From Halomonas maura (GTDB lineage: Bacteria > Pseudomonadota > Gammaproteobacteria > Pseudomonadales > Halomonadaceae): 64,000 nt of DNA. The stretch is taken from assembly GCF_030409305.1 (NCBI RefSeq), contig NZ_JAUFPQ010000013.1, positions 236,706-300,705 of the forward strand, read 5' to 3'. Both the position numbers and the translations under genes were made by a program. Shown here piece by piece: positions 1 through 14,966 of the stretch (position 1 is its first letter; the number at the start of each line of letters is the position of its first letter). Below the pieces are notes generated by a model, which was not told the DNA's origin, did not search any database, and saw only the letters and a program-made list of their open reading frames with translations.

Positions 1-540
1 AGAACAGCGGCCTGACGTCGAGCATGACGCGATTCACGCCATGACTTATCAACAACCTGTTGAGCGCCGTCTCGGCCGCCCCCTTGTGGAAGAAACCCCT
101 GTGCCGTACCTCCACGGCACAGGCGATCGCCCTCGGCCAGCGGGACAGCAGGGCGTCCAGCTGGGGCAGTTCGTCGGCGCCGAAGTCCCGGGGCAGCTGG
201 ACCATCACCGGGCCCAGGCGATCCCGCAGGGGCGCCAGGGTTTCCAGGAAGGCCTCCAGCTCCGGGGCCACCCCGACCAGGCGGCGCTCGTGGGTCAGCC
301 GCGCCGGCAGCTTGAAGCAGAAACGGAAGGCCGCGGGCGCCTGACGCGACCAGGCGGCCACGGTCTCCGGCCGCGGGGCGCCGCTGTAGAAGGTGGTATT
401 GCCCTCCACGGCGGAGAACACCCGGGCATAGTCGGCCAGGTACCCGTCGCCGCCGGCGTGCGGCGGATAGAGGCCGCCGCGCCAGTCGGGATTGGCCCAC
501 ATCGGCAGGCCGAGGTGCAGGGGCGGGGTGTCCGCCGCGC

Positions 541-544
<4 letters not shown>
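1..544 (-). CDS. DUF72 family protein, 3' end cut by window edge
   Basis: About 181 codons are visible; the C-terminus lies beyond the window. The N-terminal part carries the DUF72 hallmarks: [16 protein letters not shown] near residue 13, then [12 protein letters not shown] and the [17 protein letters not shown] block. This is a TIM-barrel-like family whose biochemical role is not established. The start is a GTG at 544 whose bases overlap the glmS stop codon (GTGA), so it is probably translationally coupled to glmS in a glmU-glmS-DUF72 unit. Family assignment is firm; function is unknown. Confidence 0.85.
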
Positions 545-2373
<1,829 letters not shown>

Positions 2374-2383
2374 GCCGTTCTCC

Positions 2384-3751
2384 TCAGTAGTCCTTGTGCT
2401 TGACCGGTCGCTGCCACTCGTCCTTGGTCACCAGCCGCGCCCGGCTCACCGCCAGGGCGTTGTCGGCCACGTCGCGGCTCAGGGTCGAGCCGGCCCCCAC
2501 GGTGGCGCCCTTGCCGACGCTGACCGGGGCCACCAGGGCGGTGTTGGAGCCGATGAAGGCGCCGTCGCCGATCTCGGTGTGGTGCTTGTTGGCGCCGTCG
2601 TAGTTGCAGGTGATGGTGCCGGCACCGACGTTGACGTCGCGCCCCAGCCGGGCATCGCCCACATAGCTCAGGTGGTTGATCTTGCTGCCCTCGCCGACCT
2701 CGGCGTTCTTGGTCTCGACGAAGTTGCCGACCCGCGCCCCCACCGCCAGCCGCGAGCCGGGGCGCAGCCGGGCGAAGGGCCCGATGCGGTTATGGCCGGC
2801 GGCCACGGCGCCCTCGATGACGCTGTGCGGTTCGACCACGGTCTCGGCACCGATGTGGCTGTCGCGAATCACGCAATGCGGCCCGATGCGCACCCCCTCG
2901 CCGAGTTCCACCTCGCCCTCGAACACGCAGCCGACATCGATCTCGACGTCGTGCCCGCAGGTCAGGGTGCCCCGCACATCCAGTCGCGAGGGGTCCGGCA
3001 GGGCCACGCCTTGCGCCATCAGCGCCTCGGCGATGTCCGCCTGGTGGGCGCGCTCGAGACGGGCCATCTGGGCGCGGTTGTTGACGCCCTCGACCTCCAG
3101 GGGACGCGCCGGCTGGGCGGTGGCGATCTTCACGCCCTCGGCGGCGGCCATGGCGATGATATCGGTGAGGTAGTACTCGCCCTGGGCATTGTCGGCGGAC
3201 AGCCGGGGCAACCAGCGACGCAGCTGGGCGGCGGTCATGGCCATGATGCCGGTGTTGCATTCGCGGATCGTCCGCTCGGCCTCGGAGGCATCCTTGTGCT
3301 CGACGATGGCCACCGCCTCGCCGGCCGCGTTGCGCAGGATGCGCCCGTAGCCGTTGGGTTCCTCGAGGGTCACGGTGAGCAGGCCCAGGTGCTGTTCGTC
3401 GACGGCCTGGATCAGCTCGCGCAGGGTCTCGCGGCGGGTCAGCGGCACATCGCCGTAGAGCACCAGCACCTTGCCGTCGCCGAGGGCATCGAGGGTCTGG
3501 GCCACGGCGTGACCGGTGCCCTTCTGCTCGGCCTGCAGGGCGAAGCGCAGGCGACAGTCGGCCAGGGCCTCGCGCACGTGCTCGGCGCCATGGCCGACCA
3601 CCACATGGGTCCGCTCGGCCTCCAGCCCCCGGGCCGTATCGATCACGTGACGCACCATGGGCTTGCCCGCCAGCCGGTGCAGCACCTTGGGCAGGGTCGA
3701 ACGCATCCGGGTGCCCTGCCCGGCCGCCAGTATCACCACGTCGAGGCTCAT
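2384..3751 (-). CDS. glmU: bifunctional UDP-N-acetylglucosamine pyrophosphorylase / glucosamine-1-phosphate N-acetyltransferase
   Basis: Catalyses the last two steps of UDP-GlcNAc synthesis. It has 455 residues, matching the family. The N-terminal uridylyltransferase domain opens with [15 protein letters not shown] (residues 8-22), the L-x2-G-x-G-T-x-M-x4-P-K nucleotide-binding motif. The C-terminal half is a left-handed beta helix of hexapeptide repeats (from about residue 250) for acetyl-CoA-dependent acetylation. The ATG at 3751 places the Rossmann motif at the very N-terminus. It is followed directly by glmS, the usual pathway pairing. Only about 33 bp separate it from the apbE stop codon upstream. 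Confidence 0.97.
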   Translation of the reverse strand: MSLDVVILAAGQGTRMRSTLPKVLHRLAGKPMVRHVIDTARGLEAERTHVVVGHGAEHVREALADCRLRFALQAEQKGTGHAVAQTLDALGDGKVLVLYGDVPLTRRETLRELIQAVDEQHLGLLTVTLEEPNGYGRILRNAAGEAVAIVEHKDASEAERTIRECNTGIMAMTAAQLRRWLPRLSADNAQGEYYLTDIIAMAAAEGVKIATAQPARPLEVEGVNNRAQMARLERAHQADIAEALMAQGVALPDPSRLDVRGTLTCGHDVEIDVGCVFEGEVELGEGVRIGPHCVIRDSHIGAETVVEPHSVIEGAVAAGHNRIGPFARLRPGSRLAVGARVGNFVETKNAEVGEGSKINHLSYVGDARLGRDVNVGAGTITCNYDGANKHHTEIGDGAFIGSNTALVAPVSVGKGATVGAGSTLSRDVADNALAVSRARLVTKDEWQRPVKHKDY

Positions 3752-3784
3752 CCTGACTCCTTGTCGATCACTCGTTGAATCGCA

Positions 3785-4903
3785 TCATTCTAGTGCTTCC
3801 GGGCCCTCGGCTGCCACGTCGCCGGCCGCCCCGTCGGCCACCTCGATGCCCAGCTCCGCGAGCCTGTCGCGGCCGAAGCGCGCCGCGAAGGCCGGGCTGG
3901 CCAGGCTCTCCCAGCCGTCGCCGGCCGCGTTGCGCACCAGCACCAGCACGGCCAGGCCGTGCTCCCGGGCCACGGCCAGGCCCTCGTCCTCGCCGAGCAC
4001 CGACATGGCGGTGGCCCAGGCGTCGGCCCGGGCGTTGCAGGCATCCACCACCGTCACCGAGGCCAGGCGATGCTGGATCGGGCGGCCGGTGCGCGGATCG
4101 ATGGTATGCGAGTAGCGACGCCCGTCTGCCTCGAAGTAATGGCGGTAGTCGCCGGAGGTGGCCACCGAGGCGGCCTCCAGCGGCAGCACGTGCTTGGCCT
4201 GGGGCCGGCCGTCGCGGGGAATCTCGACGCCGATGCGCCAGGGTTCGGCCTCGCCGTCGCGGTGGCCGGCCACCTCGAGTTCGCCGCCGATGTTGACCAG
4301 GTAGTTGTCGATGCCCTGCGCCGCCAGATAGTCCGCCACCCGGTCGGTGGCATGTCCCTTGGCCACCCCGGAGAGGTCGACGAAGACATCCTTCAGGCGG
4401 CGTGCGCGCCGCTGGTCCGCATCGACCTCCAGGGTATCCATGCCGACCTCGGCGAGCCGCTCGGCGATCAGCGTGTCTTGCGGCACCTCCCGGGGCCGCG
4501 CCTCGGGGCCGAAGCTCCACAGGTTGACCAGCCCGCCCACGGTGACATCGAAGGCGCCGCCGCTGGCCTCGCCGACCCGATGGGCGAGCGACAGCACCTC
4601 GATCAGCGGCGCGGAGAGTGTCTGCCACTCGCCCACCGGCGCCTGGTTGAAGGCCACCAGCTCGGCATCGTCGCGGTAGGTGGACATCGAGGCGTCCACC
4701 GCCTCGAGCTCGGCGAGGATGCCGGCCTCGAGGGCATCGCGACGCTCGGCGGTGATCGGCTCGGCGATGGTCACCTGGTAGAAGGTGGCGAAGATATCAC
4801 CCTCGAGGGTGACCGGCGTCTCCAGCGTCCGCTCCGAGCAGCCGGCCAGCAGCACGGCCAGCAGCAGCGTCAGGAAGGCGTGGCGATGGGAAGAGAGTGA
4901 CAT
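3785..4903 (-). CDS. apbE: FAD:protein FMN transferase, lipoprotein
   Basis: ApbE attaches FMN to threonine residues of exported flavoproteins such as NqrB/C or RnfG/D. The chosen ATG at 4903 has GGAG 7 bp upstream and gives a 372-residue protein starting with a lipoprotein signal peptide whose lipobox LLAGC puts the lipidated Cys at residue 22. Family blocks seen include MSTYRDDAEL, GGAFDVTVGGLVNLWSFG, FVDLSGVAKGHATD, NIGGELEVAG and SHTIDPRTGRPI. Longer readings of this frame (to about 5104) run into the dispersed repeat upstream and are spurious. No Nqr/Rnf genes lie nearby, so its substrate is elsewhere in the genome. Confidence 0.93.
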   Translation of the reverse strand: MSLSSHRHAFLTLLLAVLLAGCSERTLETPVTLEGDIFATFYQVTIAEPITAERRDALEAGILAELEAVDASMSTYRDDAELVAFNQAPVGEWQTLSAPLIEVLSLAHRVGEASGGAFDVTVGGLVNLWSFGPEARPREVPQDTLIAERLAEVGMDTLEVDADQRRARRLKDVFVDLSGVAKGHATDRVADYLAAQGIDNYLVNIGGELEVAGHRDGEAEPWRIGVEIPRDGRPQAKHVLPLEAASVATSGDYRHYFEADGRRYSHTIDPRTGRPIQHRLASVTVVDACNARADAWATAMSVLGEDEGLAVAREHGLAVLVLVRNAAGDGWESLASPAFAARFGRDRLAELGIEVADGAAGDVAAEGPEALE

Positions 4904-4970
4904 GACGGGACTCCGGGTAACGCTCATGACTGGCCAGTGGGCAGGATGAGCGCCGGGGACAAGGCGAAGC

Positions 4971-5153
4971 GAGGGTCTTTTGACCATGGGCGAGGCGGAA
5001 AGTGAAGAACATCCAGTGGATGTTCTTCCCGCCGAGCGGGTTGGCCACGGACGGCCAACCCAGGCCCTGCAAGCGGCGCAGGAGGCTTGAGCGCCGCAGG
5101 GCAAAAGTAGCGCCCATGGATGGGTTTACAGCGCCCTCGCCAAGCTTGCCGCC
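4971..5153 (+). repeat. dispersed hairpin repeat, copy A
   Basis: About 183 bp between apbE and uppP that matches 51801-51986 along most of its length and the ends of 22741-22819. It contains a perfect 11-bp stem with a 3-base loop (5004-5028, GAAGAACATCC and its complement) and a 9-bp stem GGGTTGGCC/GGCCAACCC near 5038-5061. A third dyad is built on GCGGCGC/GCGCCGC, and the repeat ends with the shared GTAGCGCCCATGGATGGG... segment. It has no promoter-like or coding character of its own, although an artificial reading frame runs through it. It resembles REP/BIME-type extragenic repeats. Confidence 0.8.
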
Positions 5154-5196
5154 GGGAAAGCTCATCTCCCCCGAGCCTGGCTCGATGAATGTGCTC

Positions 5197-5994
5197 TCAG
5201 CCGAACAGCCAGATCAGGGCGCCCCCGAGGATGAGTCGATAGACCACGAAGGGCTGCATGCCGATCCGCTTGATGAACACCAGGAAGAAGTGGATGCACA
5301 GATAGGCGCTGATGCCGGACAGCAGCGTGCCCGCCGCCAGGTCGAGCCAGGCGATCGGGACCGGCGATTCGGCGAGGCTCAGCGCCTCGAGCCCGCCGGC
5401 CAGCACGATCACCGGGATCGACAGCAGGAAGGAGAAACGCGCCGCGGCCTCGCGGTTCAGGCCCAGCAGCAGCGCCGCGGTCATGGTGATGCCCGACCGC
5501 GAGGTCCCGGGGATCAGCGCCATGGCCTGGGCCAGACCGATCCACAGGGCATCGCGCCAGTGCATGCGATACTCGTTGCGCGCCCCGCGATGCCGCCAGT
5601 CGGCGAAGCCGAGCAGCAGGCCGAAGACGATCAGCCCGCCGGCGAGCACCAGCGGCGAGCGCATCACCACCTCGATGCTGTCCTTGAAGGCGAGCCCGAC
5701 CAGGCCCACCGGCACGGTCGCCAGGATCACCCACCAGGCCAGGCGGGCATCCTCGTCGGTGCCGCGTCCCGCCACACTGCGCCCCCAACTGCCGACCATG
5801 GTGACCAGTTCGTGGCGGAAGTACAGCACCACCGCGGCGAGGCTGCCCAGGTGCAGGGCCACGTCGAAGGCCAGGCCCTGGTCGGACCAGTCGGTCAATA
5901 CCGGCAGCAGGATCAGATGGGCGGAACTGGAAATCGGCAGGAACTCGGTGAGTCCCTGGATCAGGGAGAGCAGGACAATCTGTAACCAATCCAT
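5197..5994 (-). CDS. uppP: undecaprenyl-diphosphatase
   Basis: An integral membrane enzyme that dephosphorylates undecaprenyl pyrophosphate to recycle the lipid carrier of peptidoglycan and O-antigen (also called BacA, from bacitracin resistance). It has 265 residues, as in E. coli. The family's two active-site motifs are present: GLTEFLPISSSAHLIL near residues 12-27 and PGTSRSGITMTAALLLGL in the middle. Multiple hydrophobic helices fill the rest. The start ATG at 5994 is chosen because AGGA lies 7 bp upstream and MDWLQIVLLSLIQG is the typical N-terminus; the frame extends upstream only as noise. Confidence 0.96.
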   Translation of the reverse strand: MDWLQIVLLSLIQGLTEFLPISSSAHLILLPVLTDWSDQGLAFDVALHLGSLAAVVLYFRHELVTMVGSWGRSVAGRGTDEDARLAWWVILATVPVGLVGLAFKDSIEVVMRSPLVLAGGLIVFGLLLGFADWRHRGARNEYRMHWRDALWIGLAQAMALIPGTSRSGITMTAALLLGLNREAAARFSFLLSIPVIVLAGGLEALSLAESPVPIAWLDLAAGTLLSGISAYLCIHFFLVFIKRIGMQPFVVYRLILGGALIWLFG

Positions 5995-6100
5995 GGAAGT
6001 ATCCTGTGTGACGCTGGGAAACGGCTTTCGGGCGAAGCAAGAATACACGCTCGGGGCCCCGCTGTCCGCCCGCTGACGACGGACGATGGCCATCACCATG

Positions 6101-6119
6101 GGCACCGCTGAGCGGTGCC
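6101..6119 (-). terminator. possible mgtE terminator stem-loop
   Basis: GGCACCGCTGAGCGGTGCC is a perfect 8-bp dyad with a 3-base loop between the mgtE stop and the uppP start. A second dyad, CCCCGTCGACGGGG, lies just before it near 6144-6157. Neither is followed by a clear T-run on the minus strand, so Rho-independent termination is uncertain. Confidence 0.35.
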
Positions 6120-6192
6120 GGGGACGACTCGAAGGATCGCCGAGAACCCCGTCGACGGGGCGGCCCCGAGCACCGTTGCCGGCGATATCCCT

Positions 6193-7563
6193 CTAGCCGG
6201 CGGACAGGATCAGGGTGGCGAGACTGAAGTAGATCAGTACGCCCGAGGCGTCGATCAGGGTGGTCACCAGCGGCGCCGAGGCGGTGGCCGGGTCCCAGCC
6301 CAGGCGGTCGAGCACGAAGGGCAGGCACATGCCGAGCAGGCTGCCGAACAGCACGATGGCAATCATGCTCACCGCCACCACCAGGGCCACCGCCTCGCCG
6401 GCACGGATCACCCCGATCGGCGCCACGGCCAGGGCCATGGTCAGGCCCAGCGAGCCGGCCACCAGCAGCTCGCGCCCCAGCAGCTTGCCCCAGTCCTTGA
6501 CGCCGACGTCGCCGGTGGCCATGCCGCGCACCATCAGGGTGGCGGCCTGGGCACCGGCATTGCCGCCGCTGCCGATCAGCAGCGGCAGGAAGAACACCAG
6601 CGCCACCTGGGCGGCGATGGTGTCCTCGAAGTAGGCGATGCCGGCGCCGGAGAACAGATTGCCGAACACCAGCAGTACCAGCCAGGTGACCCGCTTGCGG
6701 TACAGGCTGGCCAGCGGTACCCGCCCGACGCCATCCTCCAGCTGGCCGATGGACATCCCCTTGTGGATATCCTCGGTGGCCTCGGACTCCACCACGTCCA
6801 TGGCATCGTCGTGGGTGACGATGCCGACCAGGCGCCTGGCCTCGTCGACCACCGGCACGGCCAGCAGGTCATAGCGGGCGACGATCCGCGCCACCTCCTC
6901 CTGGGAGGTGTCCACCGTGGTATGAATGACGTCGCGGATCATCAGCTCGTCGACCCGGGCCCCGGGCCGCGCCACCATCAGCTGGCGCAGCGACATGGTC
7001 CCCGCCAGCCGGCCCTCGGGATCGATCACGTACAGCTGGTAGACGGTCTCGGCATCCGGCGCCGTCTGGCGCACCCGCATCATCGCCCGGGACACCGTCA
7101 TGCCGGCGGGGATCGCCACATAGTCGGAGGTCATCAGCGCCCCAGCGGTGCCCTCCTCGTAGCTGGCCAGGCGCTTGAGGTCCTCGCGTTCCTGGCGTGC
7201 CATGCGCCGCAGCAGGGCCTCGCGACGGTCCTCGCCGAGCACCTTGAACAGGTCGGTACGCTCGTCGGCGCCCATCTCCTCCAGTACCGCCAGCAAGACG
7301 TCATCACCCATCGCCTCGGCGATGACGAGCTGCTCCTCGGCATGAAGGTGGCCGACCACGCTGGCCCGCCGCTCCAGGGGCAGGCAATCCAGCAGGGCGC
7401 GCCCGCGCAGCACATCGTCGTCCTCCAGCAGCTCCTGAAGGATCTCGGCGATATCGGCGGAGCGCAGCTCGGGCAACTGGGCATCGAGACGCGCGCGGTC
7501 GTCCGCCTCCAGGGCGGCCAGCAGGGCGGTCTTGTGCGGGATCAGGGCATCATCGAGTGGCAT
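6193..7563 (-). CDS. mgtE: magnesium transporter
   Basis: A Mg2+-selective channel of the inner membrane. It has 456 residues, normal for the family. The order is an N-terminal MgtE_N superhelix (about 10-130), two CBS domains (about 135-260, with the block RRLVGIVTHDDAMDVVESEA), then a C-terminal membrane domain of five helices. The helix region includes FFLPLLIGSGGNAGAQAATL, the pore signature with GGNAG. The ATG at 7563 gives the usual acidic N-terminus; the frame reaches 7605 without family resemblance. It lies downstream of the atp operon terminator on the same strand, so it is likely a separate transcript. Confidence 0.95.
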   Translation of the reverse strand: MPLDDALIPHKTALLAALEADDRARLDAQLPELRSADIAEILQELLEDDDVLRGRALLDCLPLERRASVVGHLHAEEQLVIAEAMGDDVLLAVLEEMGADERTDLFKVLGEDRREALLRRMARQEREDLKRLASYEEGTAGALMTSDYVAIPAGMTVSRAMMRVRQTAPDAETVYQLYVIDPEGRLAGTMSLRQLMVARPGARVDELMIRDVIHTTVDTSQEEVARIVARYDLLAVPVVDEARRLVGIVTHDDAMDVVESEATEDIHKGMSIGQLEDGVGRVPLASLYRKRVTWLVLLVFGNLFSGAGIAYFEDTIAAQVALVFFLPLLIGSGGNAGAQAATLMVRGMATGDVGVKDWGKLLGRELLVAGSLGLTMALAVAPIGVIRAGEAVALVVAVSMIAIVLFGSLLGMCLPFVLDRLGWDPATASAPLVTTLIDASGVLIYFSLATLILSAG

Positions 7564-7610
7564 CGGACGCGTCCTTGCGATGCCCGGACGGGCAGGCAAC
7601 GGCAACGAAA

Positions 7611-7639
7611 GCGCCCCCCGACACGAGTCCGGGGGGCGC
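7611..7639 (-). terminator. Rho-independent terminator of the atp operon
   Basis: A GC-rich perfect dyad (GCGCCCCCCGGACTC / its complement) lies 29 bp beyond the atpC stop and is followed on the minus strand by TTTCGTT. Its place after the last atp gene and before mgtE supports its role. Confidence 0.75.
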
Positions 7640-7667
7640 GATCGTCAAACATGGCAGGAGCCCTGGA

Positions 7668-8096
7668 TCAGCTCCGGCCCACCTTGCGGCGCAGCTGCTG
7701 GATGGTGCGCAGCTGGGCCATGGCCTCGGCCAGCTCGGCCGCGGCACGGGTGTAGTCCATCTCCGCGGACTTCTCGTCCATCGCCTTGAGCGCCTGCTGG
7801 CGAGCCTCCTCGGCGGCGGCCTCGTCGAGGTCATCGGCGCGCACGGCCGTATCGGCCAGCACGGTGACCACGTCGGGCTGCACCTCGAGGAAGCCGCCCG
7901 AGACGTAGAAGTGATCCTCGTCACCTCCCCCCAGGACGATGCGGACCGGACCGGGGGCCAGCTCGGTGAGCAGCGGCGTGTGACCGGCCAGGATCCCGAG
8001 ATCCCCCATGCGCCCGGTCGCCACGACCTGCTCGGCGGTACCGGAGAAGATCGACGCCTCGGCGCTGACGATCTCGCAATTGAAGCTTTTCGTCAT
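7668..8096 (-). CDS. atpC: F1Fo ATP synthase epsilon subunit
   Basis: Part of the F1 central stalk; couples rotation and inhibits ATP hydrolysis. It has 142 residues. The N-terminal beta sandwich carries the family block [19 protein letters not shown] (residues 29-47) and [20 protein letters not shown], followed by a C-terminal helical hairpin ([18 protein letters not shown] region). It is the last gene of the atp operon, after atpD, and a strong stem-loop follows it. The standard F-type order atpIBEFHAGDC is intact here. Confidence 0.97.
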   Translation of the reverse strand: MTKSFNCEIVSAEASIFSGTAEQVVATGRMGDLGILAGHTPLLTELAPGPVRIVLGGGDEDHFYVSGGFLEVQPDVVTVLADTAVRADDLDEAAAEEARQQALKAMDEKSAEMDYTRAAAELAEAMAQLRTIQQLRRKVGRS

Positions 8097-8120
8097 GATG
8101 ACGTCTCCCAGGTGGAGGGA

Positions 8121-9545
<1,425 letters not shown>

Positions 9546-9562
9546 TCACGCCCTCCCCCGGG

Positions 9563-10444
9563 CTATACGGCGGCGGCGCCACCGACGATCTCGGAGATTT
9601 CCTGGGTGATGGCCGCCTGACGGGCCTTGTTGTACACCAGCTCCAGGTCGTCGATCAGATTGCCGGCGTTGTCGGTGGCACTCTTCATCGCGATCATGCG
9701 CGCGGCCTGCTCGCAGGCCACGTTCTCGACCACCGCCTGATAGACCTGCGCCTCGACGAAACGCACGAGCAGGCTATCCAATAGCTCCTTGGCATCCGGC
9801 TCATACAGGTAGTCCCAGCTACCGGGACGCTTGTGTTCTTCGATCGGCGCATCGTTGCCCATCTCGGGAGACAGGGGCAGCAGCTGACGGACCACCGGCT
9901 TCTGGGTCATGGTGTTGACGAACTCGTTGAACACCACGTAGAGGCGGTCCAGCTTGCCCTCGTCGTACGCATCCAGCATCACCTTCACGCTGCCGATCAG
10001 GTCGTCCTGCGACGGGGCCTCGCCCAGGCCACTCTTGGCCGCGACCAGGCTGCCGCCGTACTTGCGGAAGAAGGTGGTGGCCTTGCTGCCCAGCGCGCAG
10101 AAGTCGAGTTCCGCGCCGCTGTCGCGCCAGGCCTTGGCCTCCCGGACGACGGACTTGAACAGGTTGACGTTCAAGCCGCCACACAGGCCGCGGTCACTGG
10201 ATACCACGATGTAGCCGACCCGCTTGACCTCGCGTTCCTCCATCCACGGATGCTTGTACTCCGGGTTGGCATCGGCGATGTGGCCCACGACGTTGCGGAT
10301 CTGCTTGGCGTAGGGCTGGCTGGCCTTCATCCGGTCCTGCGCCTTGCGCATCTTCGACGCAGCGACCATCTCCATGGCACTGGTGATCTTCTGCGTGTTC
10401 TTGATGCTGCCGATCTGGGTGCGTATCTCTTTTGCAGCTGCCAT
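9563..10444 (-). CDS. atpG: F1Fo ATP synthase gamma subunit
   Basis: The rotating central stalk of F1. It has 293 residues. The conserved N-terminal coil reads [18 protein letters not shown] and [14 protein letters not shown]. The [11 protein letters not shown] block sits in the middle, and the C-terminal coil contains [15 protein letters not shown] and [13 protein letters not shown], the signature at the top of the shaft. It lies between atpA and atpD in canonical order, with about 70-bp spacers on both sides. Confidence 0.97.
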   Translation of the reverse strand: MAAAKEIRTQIGSIKNTQKITSAMEMVAASKMRKAQDRMKASQPYAKQIRNVVGHIADANPEYKHPWMEEREVKRVGYIVVSSDRGLCGGLNVNLFKSVVREAKAWRDSGAELDFCALGSKATTFFRKYGGSLVAAKSGLGEAPSQDDLIGSVKVMLDAYDEGKLDRLYVVFNEFVNTMTQKPVVRQLLPLSPEMGNDAPIEEHKRPGSWDYLYEPDAKELLDSLLVRFVEAQVYQAVVENVACEQAARMIAMKSATDNAGNLIDDLELVYNKARQAAITQEISEIVGGAAAV

Positions 10445-10515
10445 AGCGATCTACCTTTGTTCGTGGCCTCAGAAAGCTCCAGGGCCCGCCCCCTGGCGGA
10501 AACGGGCCGACGGGA

Positions 10516-12060
10516 TTACCAGCTCTGAGTCGCCTTGAACTTGTCGAGACCTTCCTTCAGGCCATTCTTGATCTCGTCGCTGTAGTCGCCGGTCTGGTTG
10601 ACCTTGTCGAGCAGTTCGGCGTACTCGGACTTCATGAAGTCCTGCAGGGCACGCTCGAAGTCCAGCACCTTCTTGACGTCGACGTCCTCCAGGTAGCCCT
10701 CGTTGGCGGCATACAGGGAGACGGCCATCTCGGCCACGGACATCGGCGAGTACTGGTGCTGCTTCATCAGCTCGGTGACGCGCTGACCGTGCTCGAGCTG
10801 CTTGCGGGTGGCCTCGTCCAGGTCGGAGGCGAACTGGGCGAAGGCCGCCAGTTCGCGGTACTGGGCCAGGGCCAGGCGCACGCTGCCGCCGAGCTTCTTG
10901 ATGACCTTGGTCTGGGCCGAACCACCGACACGGGACACCGAGAGGCCGGCGTTGATGGCCGGACGGATGCCCGAGTTGAACAGGTCGGTCTCGAGGAAGA
11001 TCTGGCCGTCGGTGATGGAGATCACGTTGGTCGGCACGAAGGCGGAGACGTCGCCGCCCTGGGTCTCGATGATCGGCAGTGCGGTCAGCGAGCCGGTCTT
11101 GCCCTTCACCTCGCCATTGGTGAACTTCTCGACGTAGTCGGCGTTCACGCGAGCGGCACGCTCGAGCAGGCGGGAGTGGAGGTAGAAGACGTCACCCGGG
11201 AAGGCCTCGCGGCCCGGCGGACGACGCAGCAGCAGGGAGACCTGACGATAGGCCACGGCCTGCTTGGACAGGTCGTCGTAGACGATCAGGGCGTCTTCGC
11301 CGCGGTCGCGGAAGTACTCGCCCATGGTGCAGCCGGAGTAGGCGGCGAGGAACTGCATCGGGGCCGGGTCGGCGGCGCCGGCGGCGACCACGATGGTGTG
11401 TTCCATGGCGCCGTGCTCTTCGAGCTTGCGCACCACGTTGGCAATCGTCGACTGCTTCTGGCCGATGGCCACGTAGACGCAGGTGACGTCCTTGCCCTTC
11501 TGGTTGATGATCGCGTCGATGGCGATGGCGGACTTGCCGATCTGGCGGTCGCCGATGATCAGCTCACGCTGGCCGCGGCCGATCGGCACCATGGCGTCGA
11601 TGGACTTGAAGCCGGTCTGGATCGGCTGGTCGACGGACTGGCGGGTGATGACGCCGGGGGCGACCTTCTCCACCGCATCGGTCATCTTGGCGTTGATGTC
11701 GCCCTTGCCGTCGATGGGGTTGCCCAGGGCGTCGACCACGCGGCCGCGCAGCTCGGGGCCCACCGGCACTTCGAGGATGCGGCCGGTGCACTGGGCGGTC
11801 ATGCCCTCTTCGAGCTGCAGGTAGTCGCCCAGCACCACGGCGCCGACGTTGTCGCGCTCGAGGTTGAGCGTCATGCCGAAGATGCCGCCGGGGAACTCGA
11901 TCATCTCGCCGAACATCGCGTCGGCGAGGCCGTGGATCTGCACGATACCGTCAGACACGCTGACGATGGTGCCCTGGTTACGGGCTTCGGATGCGACATC
12001 CAGCTTCTCGATACGCTGCTTGATGATGTCGCTGATCTCGGAAGGATTCAGTTGCTGCAT
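10516..12060 (-). CDS. atpA: F1Fo ATP synthase alpha subunit
   Basis: The non-catalytic nucleotide-binding subunit of F1. It has 514 residues. The P-loop reads GDRQIGKSA, where E. coli has GDRQTGKTA; the GxxxxGKS/T rule still holds. The [20 protein letters not shown] block and the alpha signature region [19 protein letters not shown] (residues about 373-391) are typical. It sits between atpH (17 bp upstream) and atpG. The P-loop substitutions affect a regulatory rather than catalytic site. Confidence 0.98.
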   Translation of the reverse strand: MQQLNPSEISDIIKQRIEKLDVASEARNQGTIVSVSDGIVQIHGLADAMFGEMIEFPGGIFGMTLNLERDNVGAVVLGDYLQLEEGMTAQCTGRILEVPVGPELRGRVVDALGNPIDGKGDINAKMTDAVEKVAPGVITRQSVDQPIQTGFKSIDAMVPIGRGQRELIIGDRQIGKSAIAIDAIINQKGKDVTCVYVAIGQKQSTIANVVRKLEEHGAMEHTIVVAAGAADPAPMQFLAAYSGCTMGEYFRDRGEDALIVYDDLSKQAVAYRQVSLLLRRPPGREAFPGDVFYLHSRLLERAARVNADYVEKFTNGEVKGKTGSLTALPIIETQGGDVSAFVPTNVISITDGQIFLETDLFNSGIRPAINAGLSVSRVGGSAQTKVIKKLGGSVRLALAQYRELAAFAQFASDLDEATRKQLEHGQRVTELMKQHQYSPMSVAEMAVSLYAANEGYLEDVDVKKVLDFERALQDFMKSEYAELLDKVNQTGDYSDEIKNGLKEGLDKFKATQSW

Positions 12061-12076
12061 GCCATGTCCCTCAGAC

Positions 12077-12616
12077 TCAGGCGGAAAGGGCCTCGTGGAG
12101 GCGGTTCAGTCGACCGCGGACCGACCCGTCGATGACGGTGTCGCCGGCGCGCAGGATGACGCCCCCCAGGAGGGTGGAATCCACCTGAGTGGTAATGGAG
12201 ATTTCGCGGTTCAGACGCTTGGCCAGCGCGCTCGCCAGCTTGTCCTGCTGCCCGTCGTCCAGCGGGAAGGCGGAGACGATGTTCACGTCCATGCGCTTCT
12301 CCTGCTGGGCCTTGAGCAGTTCGAATTGCTCGGCGATGGCAGGCAGGGCCGCCAGGCGCCCCTTCTGGCCGATCAGGCGCAGGAAGTTGCGGACGCCGTC
12401 ATCGACGGCGTCGCCGCAGATGTCGACGAGGGCATCCGCCTTCTGCGCGCTGGTCAGGCGCGGATTGCTCAGCACCCGGCGGCGCATGTCGTCGTCGGCG
12501 ACGACCTGCGCCACGGTGGCGAGCATGCCGGACCAGTCGGTGAGCGCCTTGTTCTCAACGGCGTGTTCGAAGGCCGCCTTGGCGTAGGGGCGAGCGACGG
12601 TTGACAGTTCCGCCAT
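12077..12616 (-). CDS. atpH: F1Fo ATP synthase delta subunit
   Basis: Links F1 to the peripheral stalk at the top of the alpha/beta ring. It has 179 residues, as is usual for the OSCP/delta family. The N-terminus [15 protein letters not shown] is the family signature, and the C-terminal segment holds [24 protein letters not shown], also diagnostic. It lies 11 bp after the atpF stop, within the intact operon. Confidence 0.97.
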   Translation of the reverse strand: MAELSTVARPYAKAAFEHAVENKALTDWSGMLATVAQVVADDDMRRRVLSNPRLTSAQKADALVDICGDAVDDGVRNFLRLIGQKGRLAALPAIAEQFELLKAQQEKRMDVNIVSAFPLDDGQQDKLASALAKRLNREISITTQVDSTLLGGVILRAGDTVIDGSVRGRLNRLHEALSA

Positions 12617-12627
12617 GGGTCACCTCC

Positions 12628-13098
12628 TCAGAGCTCTTCGGCGAGTTTGTCAACGAGCTTGCCGTGCTGCTTCTCGTCGATGGCGGACTCCAGGATGCGC
12701 TCCGCGGCCACGACGGCGAGCCGCGACACCTGGCTGCGCAGTTCATCCTTCGCGCGGTTGATTTCCTGCTCAATCTCGGACTTGGCCTGCGTGATCATGC
12801 GCTCGCCTTCCTGGCGGGCCTGCTCACGCGCCTCGTCGATCATCTGGTTGGACCGCTTGTGGGCCTGCTCCAGGATTTCGGCCGCCTGCTCCTTGCTCTC
12901 GCGCAGCGTCTCGTTGGCCTGCTCTTCGGCCAGTTCGAGATCGCGTGAAGCACGGCTCGCAGCATCCAGGCCATCGGCGATCTTCTTCTGACGTTCCTGC
13001 AGGGCTTGCATGACCGGCGGCCAGACAAACCTCATGCAGAACCAGACGAAGAACGCAAAGGCGATAGCCTGGCCGATCAGGGTTAGGTTCAGGTTCAC
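12628..13098 (-). CDS. atpF: F1Fo ATP synthase subunit b
   Basis: The peripheral stalk. It has 156 residues, matching E. coli b. One N-terminal membrane helix (about residues 5-25, with [20 protein letters not shown]) is followed by a long charged coiled coil (about 30-140) rich in Glu, Arg, Ala and Gln that dimerises and binds delta. The start is a GTG at 13098; no ATG in frame would keep the membrane helix. It is preceded by atpE with a 64-bp spacer. Confidence 0.96.
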   Translation of the reverse strand: MNLNLTLIGQAIAFAFFVWFCMRFVWPPVMQALQERQKKIADGLDAASRASRDLELAEEQANETLRESKEQAAEILEQAHKRSNQMIDEAREQARQEGERMITQAKSEIEQEINRAKDELRSQVSRLAVVAAERILESAIDEKQHGKLVDKLAEEL

Positions 13099-13162
13099 GC
13101 CAGCACCTCTCGCGTCACAGGTTTGGGGTTAACGTCACGACGGGTCTTGCGACCGTCGCGGT

Positions 13163-13455
<293 letters not shown>

Positions 13456-13476
13456 AGTGGGTTAAGGGTTGAGCGG

Positions 13477-14816
<1,340 letters not shown>

Positions 14817-14823
14817 CGGCGCG

Positions 14824-14852
14824 ATTATAGGGAAGCCCCTTCAAGGCTTCAA
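14824..14852 (-). promoter_or_regulatory. sigma-70 promoter of the atp operon
   Basis: On the minus strand, TTGAAG (14852-14847), a 17-bp spacer and a consensus TATAAT (14829-14824) precede atpI by about 80 bp. It is the best promoter match between parB and atpI. Confidence 0.75.
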
Positions 14853-14966
14853 CCGATCACGGGCCGATTTCGCGCGATATCGCGCCAGCTTACGACTAAA
14901 AGTCGAGAAAAGATCCGCGATGTTGTTTAGCCCGCTAATCGCTTTCGCGTCGCTCGAGCGGTTCGC

